From positions 1 through 5,608 of the forward strand of contig CALCHR010000125.1 of NCBI GenBank assembly GCA_937901185.1: DNA of 5,608 bases, in the 5' to 3' direction. Position 1 is the first letter of the stretch, and each line of letters starts with the position of its first letter. Below are positions 1 through 5,242 of the stretch, in pieces. The stretch comes from an uncultured Bacteroidales bacterium. GTDB lineage: Bacteria > Bacteroidota > Bacteroidia > Bacteroidales > Bacteroidaceae. The notes beneath the pieces are model-generated. The model was given only the letters and a program-made list of their open reading frames with translations, had not been told where the DNA came from and did no database searches. Made by a program: the position numbers and the translations under genes.

Positions 1-48
1 GTGCCGCCGTGGTTACGGCTGTAAACCCCAAGGCGGTTACGGCTGTAA
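1..48 (+). repeat. Left terminal inverted repeat
   Basis: Bases 1-48 equal the reverse complement of 5561-5608 except at position 20 (T here, C on the other side). Weaker matching continues to base 52. The TIR starts GTGCCGCCGTGG and contains two of the 15-bp imperfect palindromes (12-26 and 36-50, the latter crossing the inner edge) separated by CCCCAAGGCG. The strand ending 3' at the terminus carries the G-rich CCTTGGGG version. Confidence 0.95.
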
Positions 49-116
49 GCACCGTTACAGATGTAAACCCCAAGGCGGTTACGGCTGTAAACCCCAAGGC
101 GGTTACGGCTGTAAAC
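12..116 (+). repeat. Left array of five 15-bp imperfect palindromes
   Basis: Copies lie at 12-26, 36-50, 54-68, 78-92 and 102-116, so the starts are 24, 18, 24 and 24 bp apart. The main form is GTTACGGCTGTAAAC; 36-50 ends in GTAAGC and 54-68 reads GTTACAGATGTAAAC. The arms TTAC and GTAA flank a 4-nt spacer, as expected for a dimeric protein binding site. Most copies are followed by CCCCAAGGCG. The array is likely the recognition site of a protein acting at the element ends; Rep or a host factor are candidates, but this is not shown. Confidence 0.85.
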
Positions 117-209
117 AGTCAGGCAGATAAAGACAAAAGCAGCAAAAAAACCACCATATACAGGCACGCATAGCTGATGATGATGGTGGGTGGCTCCCGC
201 CCCAACCAA

Positions 210-223
210 CGTAACGTATTACG
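210..223. repeat. Small CGTAA/TTACG dyad
   Basis: CGTAA and TTACG arms of 5 bp flank a 4-nt spacer (CGTA). The right arm continues as TTACGG, which resembles the half-site of the terminal palindromes, so it may be a diverged extra copy. Apart from this I see nothing definable between 117 and 262. Confidence 0.35.
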
Positions 224-262
224 GTGGCAAATTTGATGTGGCGTGGTTTGCGTGGGTTGGCG

Positions 263-295
263 GTAGGTCGCCTGTAGGTCGCCTGTAGGTCGCGG
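263..295 (+). repeat. Three tandem 11-bp iteron-like repeats
   Basis: GTAGGTCGCCT occurs at 263-273 and 274-284, followed by a third copy at 285-295 ending in CGG instead of CCT. The 11-bp period is about one helical turn, so bound proteins would stack on one face of the DNA. Together with the adjacent hairpin array this is what a replication origin or regulatory binding array could look like. The origin role is inference. Confidence 0.6.
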
Positions 296-300
296 TGTTG

Positions 301-520
301 ATGTCGGCCGCTCGCCTTCGGCTCGCGGCCGACACGCGAGGAGGTTGCCCCAAGGATGTCGGCCGCTCGCCTTCGGCTCGCGGCCGACACGTGAGGAGGT
401 TGCCCCAAGGATGTCGGCCGCTCGCCTTTGGCTCGCGGCCGACACGCGAGGAGGTGGCAAAAAGGATGTCGGCCGCTCGCCTTCGGCTCGCGGCCGACAC
501 GCGAGGAGGTGGCAAAAAGG
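301..520. repeat. Four 55-bp tandem repeats, each with a strong hairpin (candidate origin)
   Basis: Units begin with ATGTCGGCC at 301, 356, 411 and 466, with an exact 55-bp period. Each contains a 31-nt dyad (303-333, 358-388, 413-443, 468-498): 9-bp arms GTCGGCCGC and GCGGCCGAC around an inner GCC/GGC stem with a 3-nt loop. The only difference within the hairpins is in the loop of unit 3 (T at 429 instead of C). The linkers carry AGGAGGT; units 1 and 2 continue TGCCCC, units 3 and 4 continue GGCAAAA. The 55-bp period is not a multiple of three, and long open frames appear on several strands and frames, so the open frames are a composition effect and not genes. Possible roles are double- or single-strand origin, a transcribed structured RNA, or a REP-like repeat. 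Confidence 0.85.
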
Positions 521-532
521 ATAGGCGAACCA

Positions 533-623
533 TGCCCAATTTGGACACCCCCATTGCGATGTTGGGCAACTGCCATATTGGCAAACCTCACGGCAGCAGG
601 CTGTTGCAAACGCCAAAATGGCA
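533..623. promoter_or_regulatory. Set of spaced TGCCA/TGGCA dyads
   Basis: TGCCA-TAT-TGGCA at 571-583 is a perfect 5-bp dyad. GCCA-AAA-TGGC at 612-622 has the same architecture, 40 bp away centre to centre. A weaker version, TGCCCA-ATT-TGGACA, lies at 533-547, 37 bp upstream. Three alike dyads at roughly four-turn spacing just upstream of the operon promoter suggest operator sites for a dimeric regulator. The regulator is not identified. Confidence 0.4.
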
Positions 624-624
624 G

Positions 625-659
625 TGACACATTGACACTAACATTCTGACACATTGACA
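625..659 (+). promoter_or_regulatory. 13-bp direct repeat upstream of the operon promoter
   Basis: TGACACATTGACA occurs exactly at 625-637 and 647-659. The starts are 22 bp apart, two helical turns, and the second copy ends 24 bp before the TACCTTTG box. Exact identity, helical phasing and position suggest binding sites for a transcription regulator or for Rep acting as autoregulator. Which protein binds is unknown. Confidence 0.55.
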
Positions 660-683
660 GATAATCAAACCAAAAAAAAAGCA

Positions 684-691
684 TACCTTTG
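684..691 (+). promoter_or_regulatory. Putative -7 box of the main operon promoter
   Basis: TACCTTTG matches the Bacteroidota -7 consensus TAnnTTTG and lies 30 bp before the first start codon. A good TTTG -33 element at the usual distance is not visible; the nearest TTG (654-656) is 27 nt away, too far. The promoter may therefore depend on an activator bound to the 13-bp repeats upstream. Transcription should begin a few bases after 691 and run through all seven plus-strand genes. Confidence 0.55.
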
Positions 692-721
692 CAGCGCAAA
701 ACCTAAAAAAAGATAAAGACC

Positions 722-931
722 ATGTACAGAATCATTTTAAAAGACGGGGATACACTCCCCCTTTACGAAAACGGAACAAAAAAAACCGCCATTGCGGTCA
801 AAGACAACCCCGGGGACGAAGGTGAACAGATATGCGTGAAATGTATCTGCTCAAAAAGAGAACTGGGTCACATCTGTTGCGCTTTTAACTGCGTAGTATC
901 AGGCACTCACTTAGAATGGAAGGAGGAATAG
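722..931 (+). CDS. Cys-rich small protein A (unknown function)
   Basis: This 69-aa protein belongs to no family I recognise. It has a short polar N-terminal half and a Cys-rich C-terminal half with Cys at 38, 41, 43, 52, 53 and 57, in a CxxCxC...CxxxxC pattern that could bind a metal or form a small disulfide or zinc-stabilised fold. It ends HLEWKEE. It is paralogous to the next gene: both start MYRI, share five aligned cysteines and end with the same seven residues. It is the first gene of the operon, with an AT-rich leader and no Shine-Dalgarno at its own start. The last codons (GAAGGAGGAA) contain the AGGAGG that serves the next gene. No signal peptide or membrane segment is seen. Reality as a gene is supported by the paralogy; function is open. 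Confidence 0.8.
   Translation: MYRIILKDGDTLPLYENGTKKTAIAVKDNPGDEGEQICVKCICSKRELGHICCAFNCVVSGTHLEWKEE
921..926 (+). promoter_or_regulatory. Shine-Dalgarno inside the end of gene A, serving gene B
   Basis: AGGAGG lies in the codons for the terminal KEE of gene A, 6 nt before the ATG at 933. It suggests translational coupling and fixes the start of gene B. Strong AGGAGG sites are uncommon in Bacteroidota, which mostly use AT-rich leaders. Confidence 0.7.
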
Positions 932-932
932 C

Positions 933-1163
933 ATGTACAGAATCACAATGGAACCGGGTGAAACCATTCGCCTAAGAGAATGGAACCAAGAGAAGATCGC
1001 TGTAATAGTAACAGACGATCCAGAGGTAGCCGACACAAGTCTGGCTTGCTTCAAATGCATATGTCATGGAAATAGCAATGGAAATAGCAGCATGGAAAAC
1101 ATCTGCCAATCGTTCAACTGCTGTTACAAAGGCGGTGTACACTTAGAATGGAAGGAGGAATAA
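933..1163 (+). CDS. Cys-rich small protein B, tandem paralog of A (unknown function)
   Basis: This 76-aa protein is a diverged duplicate of the preceding gene and starts 1 nt after its stop. Cysteines at 39, 42, 44, 58 and 63 align with 38, 41, 43, 52 and 57 of protein A; C64 is extra and A's C53 is replaced by Gln. The loop between the cysteine clusters is longer, with the stretch GNSNGNSS, encoded by a 12-bp tandem duplication (1066-1089). The C-terminus HLEWKEE is unchanged, and at DNA level the last 23 bases before the end of the stop codon are identical in both genes. A small metal-binding or nucleic-acid-associated role is possible, but that is only inference from the cysteines. The ATG is supported by the AGGAGG 6 nt upstream. 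Confidence 0.8.
   Translation: MYRITMEPGETIRLREWNQEKIAVIVTDDPEVADTSLACFKCICHGNSNGNSSMENICQSFNCCYKGGVHLEWKEE
1066..1089 (+). repeat. 12-bp in-frame tandem duplication in gene B
   Basis: ATGGAAATAGCA occurs twice back to back. It keeps the reading frame and lengthens the loop between the two cysteine groups by about the number of residues that distinguishes B from A, so it looks like a recent slippage event. Confidence 0.75.
1153..1158 (+). promoter_or_regulatory. Shine-Dalgarno inside the end of gene B, serving the 88-aa gene
   Basis: A second AGGAGG embedded in the same EWKEE codons lies 8 nt before the ATG at 1167. It decides that start over the overlapping frame that opens at 1148. Confidence 0.7.
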
Positions 1164-1166
1164 AAC

Positions 1167-1433
1167 ATGGAAACAAACACAGCCAACTTGCCAAGCAGCA
1201 TCTATCTACTCAGATACACATGCACAGAAACCGGAGCATATGTCTGTGGCATATGGGATGCATTCGTTACTGCCCCCAAAGCCCGAAAAGAGCTAAGGGC
1301 AGCAATGCAGGCCATGAGGGAACAAGGTTATACATGCTCTGTTGATAGCCCGATACGAGACCACGTTATCATGCACCGGATAGATATTGGTAGAACCTAT
1401 GAACTATACGTCGAAGCATTATCGATACATTGA
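1167..1433 (+). CDS. 88-aa hypothetical protein
   Basis: I do not recognise the family. The protein is soluble-looking, with a predicted mixed fold: a strand-like start (SIYLLRYTC), a central K/R- and Ala-rich helix (KARKELRAAMQAMREQG), then more strand-like segments ending ELYVEALSIH. It has no signal peptide or membrane span. It starts 3 nt after the stop of Cys-rich gene B with a good AGGAGG at 1153-1158, and its stop is followed after one base by the methyltransferase ATG, so it belongs to the same operon and is probably translationally coupled to the enzyme. It could be an accessory or antirestriction-type small protein, but nothing in the sequence shows that. Confidence 0.75.
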   Translation: METNTANLPSSIYLLRYTCTETGAYVCGIWDAFVTAPKARKELRAAMQAMREQGYTCSVDSPIRDHVIMHRIDIGRTYELYVEALSIH

Positions 1434-1434
1434 C

Positions 1435-2394
1435 ATGAAAGAGACAACAATACTATCATTATTCAGCGGCTACGACAGTCCGGTTGTGGCGATGCGTAGA
1501 TTAGGCACCCCATACAGACTGTTAGCATGGTGTGAGATAGAAAAAGCAGCCATCAAGGCACACAACATCCTGCACCCGTCAGATACCGAAAAAAACCTCG
1601 GAGACATAACCAGGGCAGACCCCATGCAGCTAAGAGGGGAAGCTGTAGATATCCTATTCTACAGCTCCCCATGCCAAGACCTCAGCAGAGCCGGCACGGG
1701 AAAAGGAGGTGAGGAAGGCACAGGAACCCGCTCATCGCTGCTATGGTATACAGAGCGATTTATCCGGCAACTGCGACCGCGTTATCTCATCATGGAGAAC
1801 GTCCCCACGCTGCTTACATCACACAAAGACACCTTAGCAAAGTGGCTCGATAGACTCAGAAAAATAGGATATCATAGCAGCATATCAGTGATATCTCCGG
1901 AGATGGTAGGATTGCCGCAATACCGCCCGCGGCTGTTCGTCGTCAGCTCATCAGATAATCCTCCGCTAATAATGACAAATACGCGAAAGGCCACCAACTG
2001 GCGTGCTTACCTCGAGCAACATCCGGATGAGTCTGCCTGGATTAATCCGGGCAGACTCCAAGGACTGAACATCCCCCCTGTAAGCTGCCTTAGCCTGTTA
2101 GGCTACAGCAGGGTGTACCAAAAACCGGAACATTCATCATACCATGTCAAGCACACATACAATACCATCACATGCAAAAACACCATCCCCCCGGCAAACC
2201 TCATCGCATACAGCACAACAGCGGTGAGAAGACTGACAACCCGTGAGAGACTCCGCATCATGGGACTAACAGACGATGAGATAGACCTGCTACAGGCAGA
2301 TATCTCCAACACAGCATTAGACAAGTTAGCCGGCAACAGTATAGTCATACCGGTAGCCGCGACAATATTAGAGCAAATCATTAACAATCAATAA
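1435..2394 (+). CDS. DNA (cytosine-5)-methyltransferase, orphan
   Basis: The 319-aa enzyme should transfer a methyl group from S-adenosylmethionine to C5 of a cytosine in a specific DNA site. The C5-methyltransferase motifs are in canonical order: motif I LSLFSGYDS (7-15) for cofactor binding, motif IV SPCQ with the catalytic Cys80, motif VI ENV (121-123), motif VIII QYRPR (162-166), an RLTTRERLRIMG block near 270 and the closing GNS (300-302). About 80 residues between motif VIII and the RLTTRER block form a small target-recognition region; the target site cannot be read from it. Motif I has YDS where many family members have a Gly-rich GxG turn. I chose the ATG at 1435, one base after the previous stop; an upstream in-frame start at 1387 would add 16 residues before motif I and overlap the 88-aa gene. 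No restriction endonuclease is recognisable nearby, so it likely protects the element, evades host restriction or regulates replication. Confidence 0.93.
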   Translation: MKETTILSLFSGYDSPVVAMRRLGTPYRLLAWCEIEKAAIKAHNILHPSDTEKNLGDITRADPMQLRGEAVDILFYSSPCQDLSRAGTGKGGEEGTGTRSSLLWYTERFIRQLRPRYLIMENVPTLLTSHKDTLAKWLDRLRKIGYHSSISVISPEMVGLPQYRPRLFVVSSSDNPPLIMTNTRKATNWRAYLEQHPDESAWINPGRLQGLNIPPVSCLSLLGYSRVYQKPEHSSYHVKHTYNTITCKNTIPPANLIAYSTTAVRRLTTRERLRIMGLTDDEIDLLQADISNTALDKLAGNSIVIPVAATILEQIINNQ

Positions 2395-2408
2395 AAAACA
2401 TCAGAATC

Positions 2409-2627
2409 ATGAAAACAAGAATCATGCGCTTCCGCGCCTACAAAGTCACCCGGAAAAGAACCCACATAGACTGCCACACTACAATACAGGGGAAAACAGT
2501 CATATTGAAAGACAGAACGGTCAAGGGGTGGGATAACTACTTGAATCAACTATGCCAAGACCTCACAACCATGTATGAGGAATTAGGCATGAGAGAGGGA
2601 ACTATTGTTATAAAAACCAAAGATTGA
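2409..2627 (+). CDS. 72-aa hypothetical basic protein
   Basis: I do not recognise the family. The N-terminal third is strongly basic (MKTRIMRFRAYKVTRKRTH), followed by a polar middle with the segment GWDNYLNQLCQDLTTMYEELG that looks helical, and a strand-like end (GTIVIKTKD). The charge would suit nucleic-acid binding, but that is inference. It lies 14 nt after the methyltransferase stop and 6 nt before the next gene, so it is co-transcribed. The leader is AT-rich without a Shine-Dalgarno, normal for this phylum. A second Met at 2424 is an alternative start that would remove five residues. Confidence 0.7.
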   Translation: MKTRIMRFRAYKVTRKRTHIDCHTTIQGKTVILKDRTVKGWDNYLNQLCQDLTTMYEELGMREGTIVIKTKD

Positions 2628-2633
2628 CCCGCC

Positions 2634-3107
2634 ATGGCAAAGATAGATATCTGTGGCATCACCTGTAGCTTTCCACAGGTGCCTAAGGGCACCTTGGAAA
2701 GCTACGGAGTAACGCCCCGAACCCATTATCTGGCATACAAGATTCCATCCACACCAATCCTCGCGGCCACCATCAGCGGACTATTCGCAGCAGCACACGA
2801 GATAGGAGCGATGGAACGCCCTGCATTCTTCGTCCAAGACGAAGACGGAAGAGCCATAGTCCTGTTAGAACACCCCAGCCACACGGTGTTAGACAACATT
2901 CTCTCATGGCTCGCGTGGACGGTCGGTCCACAAACCGTCAGCTACTGCCCTTATACAAAGGCAGTGGCAGAACTGCGTGACCAAGTAGACAAGCAGCACA
3001 GAGACACAACCCTTGAGATTGAGTACAGATACTATGACAGATTATATCGGAAAAACCTCGGAAACGGCTCACCACTCAAAGCACCCGAAGACCATACAGT
3101 TGACTAA
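2634..3107 (+). CDS. 157-aa hypothetical protein upstream of Rep
   Basis: I do not recognise the family. The protein has a strand-rich start (KIDICGITCSF), a mildly hydrophobic stretch (ILAATISGLFAAAHEIG, about 42-58) that reads more like a buried helix than a membrane span, a FFVQDEDGRAIVLLEH hairpin-like segment, a hydrophobic DNILSWLAWTVG segment and a charged, Tyr-rich C-terminus (LEIEYRYYDRLYRKNLG). Its last 74 bases overlap the best start of the Rep gene in another frame, so expression of the two is probably coupled. Its position directly before Rep suggests a partner or regulator of replication, but no motif proves it. Confidence 0.75.
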   Translation: MAKIDICGITCSFPQVPKGTLESYGVTPRTHYLAYKIPSTPILAATISGLFAAAHEIGAMERPAFFVQDEDGRAIVLLEHPSHTVLDNILSWLAWTVGPQTVSYCPYTKAVAELRDQVDKQHRDTTLEIEYRYYDRLYRKNLGNGSPLKAPEDHTVD

Positions 3108-4191
3108 CTGCGATTGGCTGAGCTTTAGCCTACACATGATACTGACCGAAGAGGAGAAAACCCAAGGGATAAGGCTATCATGCCCAGACGGCTACACCCT
3201 CATAGAATACCCCGGCACAAACCTGTACAAGCGAAGAGCCATACTCTATAGCATCGACGGAGAGAAGATAGTAACATTACTGTGGGAGCCACACAGCCGC
3301 ATCATAGATGGCCACAGTCTCTACTGCGAGGTAGCGAACCCTCTGTTGTACGATGGTAGATATCGGGATATACTCAACCTACTACAAGCTATTCATAACC
3401 ACACATGGCAATCATTGAGCAGATTAGATATCGCTACGGACTTCGAGCCGACAACCCTCCAACTACAGGTGATAGACATGCTGCAAAGTGGGTCGGTATA
3501 CGTCCAAGGAAAGCAGGATGGGACGATGTGGCATCACTACAACTGCAGCGCCAAGTACGTCACACGAACACCCCATCAACTGTCATGGGGAGGGAAAGCC
3601 AGCCAAGTCAAGTGGAAACTGTATAACAAAACCAAGGAGATAATGACCACAGACGACCACGGCCATCAATGGTGCGAAAAGCCGCACATTGCGGCCATGT
3701 GGAGAGCCAACGGCCTTACCGGTAAGCAGGACGTATGGCGATTAGAGGTCAGTATAATGTCAAGCAGCCAACTCCAATGGCAGGGGCAGCGGTTAGGATG
3801 GTGGACGGTCGACAATCAGCAGGCAATGGAGAGCCTATATTATGACCTCATTGCAACACGAATGAAGATGCGACTCAATCAAGGGCATGACAACAAGCGA
3901 TACGACAAAGAGGTGCCATTTCTCGTCATGCCCGACGACCCGACACATAGGTTGCAAAGAGTAGAGCCCAGCGACCAACAGACACGCATACTACATGCCG
4001 CTACGATGCGCAATCTGCTCAAGGAACTGGAGCGGCCAGAGGTACAGGTAATGCCATCCCTTCGCGAGACCCTACTGAGCGCCACCGACAAAGTCATCAG
4101 ACAAGCCCATCTTGATGGATACTTCATCCGAGCAGTCGGCAAGCCATGGTCAGATTGGGTCAAGGACTACATAGAGAGTCTGCCGACATGA
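3034..4191 (+). CDS. Rep_trans-like replication initiation protein
   Basis: The 385-aa protein resembles the replication initiation factor family (Rep_trans, PF02486; pT181 RepC and phage CTX RstA type), which nicks an origin through a Tyr and starts rolling-circle replication. Visible family-like blocks in order: LTNCDWLSFSL (23-33), SRLDIATDF (129-137; the acidic R-x-D-x-A-x-D block), VKWKLYNKTKE (192-202; the Y-N-K segment typical of the family, whose Tyr197 is a candidate catalytic or core residue) and VWRLEVS (234-240). The C-terminal third is charged and helix-rich and may recognise DNA. The frame is open from a TTG at 3013; I chose the ATG at 3034, which overlaps the preceding gene by 74 nt. 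A TTG at 3100 would start just before CDWLSFS and almost abolish the overlap. The assignment is by remembered motif pattern, not a search. It is last in the operon and followed by a terminator. Confidence 0.75.
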   Translation: MTDYIGKTSETAHHSKHPKTIQLTNCDWLSFSLHMILTEEEKTQGIRLSCPDGYTLIEYPGTNLYKRRAILYSIDGEKIVTLLWEPHSRIIDGHSLYCEVANPLLYDGRYRDILNLLQAIHNHTWQSLSRLDIATDFEPTTLQLQVIDMLQSGSVYVQGKQDGTMWHHYNCSAKYVTRTPHQLSWGGKASQVKWKLYNKTKEIMTTDDHGHQWCEKPHIAAMWRANGLTGKQDVWRLEVSIMSSSQLQWQGQRLGWWTVDNQQAMESLYYDLIATRMKMRLNQGHDNKRYDKEVPFLVMPDDPTHRLQRVEPSDQQTRILHAATMRNLLKELERPEVQVMPSLRETLLSATDKVIRQAHLDGYFIRAVGKPWSDWVKDYIESLPT

Positions 4192-4214
4192 ACAATCTAT
4201 AACTCAAAAAACCC

Positions 4215-4250
4215 AAATCGGTCATGATCCACGAAGATCATGACCGATTT
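4215..4250 (+). terminator. Terminator of the plus-strand operon
   Basis: A perfect 15-bp hairpin has arms 4215-4229 (AAATCGGTCATGATC) and 4236-4250 around a 6-nt loop (CACGAA). The right arm ends in TTT and is followed by TGTT. It lies 23 bp after the Rep stop. The A-rich left flank (CAAAAAACCC) means it could also act on the opposite strand. Confidence 0.88.
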
Positions 4251-4279
4251 TGTTATCAAAAACCACAATTCGAATAATA

Positions 4280-4306
4280 AAGGGGTGAACATTCTGTTCA
4301 CCCCTT
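4280..4306 (-). terminator. Terminator of the minus-strand unit
   Basis: A perfect 11-bp hairpin has arms AAGGGGTGAAC (4280-4290) and GTTCACCCCTT (4296-4306) with a 5-nt loop. Read on the minus strand it follows the stop of the 296-aa gene by 24 bp and is followed by the T-rich TTATTATTCG. With the neighbouring hairpin it separates the convergent units. Confidence 0.85.
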
Positions 4307-4330
4307 ATCATGGAAGATGAGAAGAAGAGA

Positions 4331-5221
4331 CTACACCCCTTGAGGTGAGTTATCAGAGGGCTCCGGGATAAGGAACTGCGACCGTGACAGACCGCCATAG
4401 CTGTCTATAGCCGTCATCAGGGCAGTGTTGCCCTCGAATTGAATAGACATTGGATTGTTGACGGCAAGAGTCTCCGAAGACACATCGTAACCGTCAGCGG
4501 TCTCGGTTGAGTGCACCATAGCAGCACCACCAGCCGTCAGCGGGGCACCCAGAGCCAACTTACCCTCTGATGTCCCGAGGATGTTAGCATCGAATATCTC
4601 ACCGACGAGGGTTGTCTCGTCAGTCACATTGAGGTACAGCTGATAGATGTCAGACTTGATTCGCGGGACATTGTCAGAGTCACCGACAGTCTGATTGAGG
4701 ATGACAATGGTCAGCTGGTCATGGTCGCGCCACCCGTCGTTATGCTCGATGATGGCTGTGGAGAGCGCAGCCACGGTGGTAGAACCACCGATGGTCAGAC
4801 CGCCCAGATTGATGTTGCTGACGAACTTCTGCTGGTCATCCAGCAACCCTCCGACCTGCGGCAGACTTCCCTGGGTAATCTGTACCGGTACCACGACACC
4901 TGCACCCGCGTCGGCATAGGTTTTAGGCAGATAGACGGTCGCAAAGCCGATGTTAGCCTTGGTGAAGAGGTTAAAGTCGGTCTGCAAGCCCGTTTTGTTA
5001 GTGAAAGACGGTCTCCAGCCTACTACATTCAGAGCCTGCCACATGCGGAGTAGGTTGACCCATTTCATCTTCTGCGGCATGTTCTTGAGGGTCTTGCGGT
5101 AGCTGATTTTTGCAGGCACCTTTTGTTTTGCAACGGTGATTCCCTTACGAGTGACGTAAGTGACGGCTCCGATGCTTCCGTTTAATGCGGTTTGATTAAA
5201 TCCGCGGTTTAGTTTACTCAT
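4331..5221 (-). CDS. 296-aa protein with basic N-terminus; DUF6266-like N-terminal pattern (tentative)
   Basis: The function is unknown. The N-terminal 60 residues are basic and contain NGSIGAVTYVTRKG (14-27), then a K/R-rich segment (KISYRKTLKNMPQKMKW) and a helix RMWQALNVVGW. The remaining two thirds are rich in Thr, Gly, Val, Asn and Asp with few Cys, suggesting a beta-rich domain. The short basic start with a Gly-Ser-x-Gly turn and an R-K-G reminds me of DUF6266 proteins of Bacteroidota, which also begin with such a segment, but this is from memory. There is no signal peptide or membrane span. A capsid, coat or other structural role is conceivable given the basic arm and beta-rich body; it is not shown. 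The gene lies 21 nt downstream of the 31-aa membrane peptide gene, shares its promoter and ends before a clear terminator. It is the only sizeable gene transcribed against the Rep operon. Confidence 0.85.
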   Translation of the reverse strand: MSKLNRGFNQTALNGSIGAVTYVTRKGITVAKQKVPAKISYRKTLKNMPQKMKWVNLLRMWQALNVVGWRPSFTNKTGLQTDFNLFTKANIGFATVYLPKTYADAGAGVVVPVQITQGSLPQVGGLLDDQQKFVSNINLGGLTIGGSTTVAALSTAIIEHNDGWRDHDQLTIVILNQTVGDSDNVPRIKSDIYQLYLNVTDETTLVGEIFDANILGTSEGKLALGAPLTAGGAAMVHSTETADGYDVSSETLAVNNPMSIQFEGNTALMTAIDSYGGLSRSQFLIPEPSDNSPQGV

Positions 5222-5242
5222 AACTGTTTGTGTTTTTGGGTT

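Noticed and set aside
12..116. Xer/dif-type recombination sites
   Set aside because: The 15-bp sites are too short and do not resemble the 28-bp dif core; their multiplicity also argues against it.
301..520. CRISPR array
   Set aside because: Four units with regular period, but the linkers are repeated copies and not unique spacers, and no cas gene is present.
103..699. Three long minus-strand open frames and two plus-strand frames over the repeat region
   Set aside because: They translate the 55-bp repeat in shifting frames into low-complexity Arg/Ala/Ser-rich text. Because 55 is not a multiple of three, several frames stay open by composition. There is no start context and no conserved domain.
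1148..1345. Plus-strand frame of 65 aa overlapping the 88-aa gene
   Set aside because: It overlaps the stop of Cys-rich gene B and lacks its own ribosome site; the AGGAGG at 1153-1158 fits the ATG at 1167.
1387..1434. Upstream start for the methyltransferase
   Set aside because: It would add 16 residues ahead of motif I that overlap the 88-aa gene; the ATG at 1435 sits one base after that gene's stop and gives a normal N-terminus.
2103..2387. 94-aa minus-strand frame inside the methyltransferase
   Set aside because: It lies entirely antisense to conserved motif regions and has no promoter or family features.
3405..3626. 73-aa plus-strand frame within Rep
   Set aside because: It is an alternate-frame shadow of the conserved Rep core.
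3879..4163. 94-aa minus-strand frame within Rep
   Set aside because: It is an antisense shadow with Ser/Arg-rich low-complexity translation.
4695..5053. Two plus-strand frames opposite the 296-aa gene
   Set aside because: They are antisense shadows; the minus-strand gene has promoter, coupling and terminator support.
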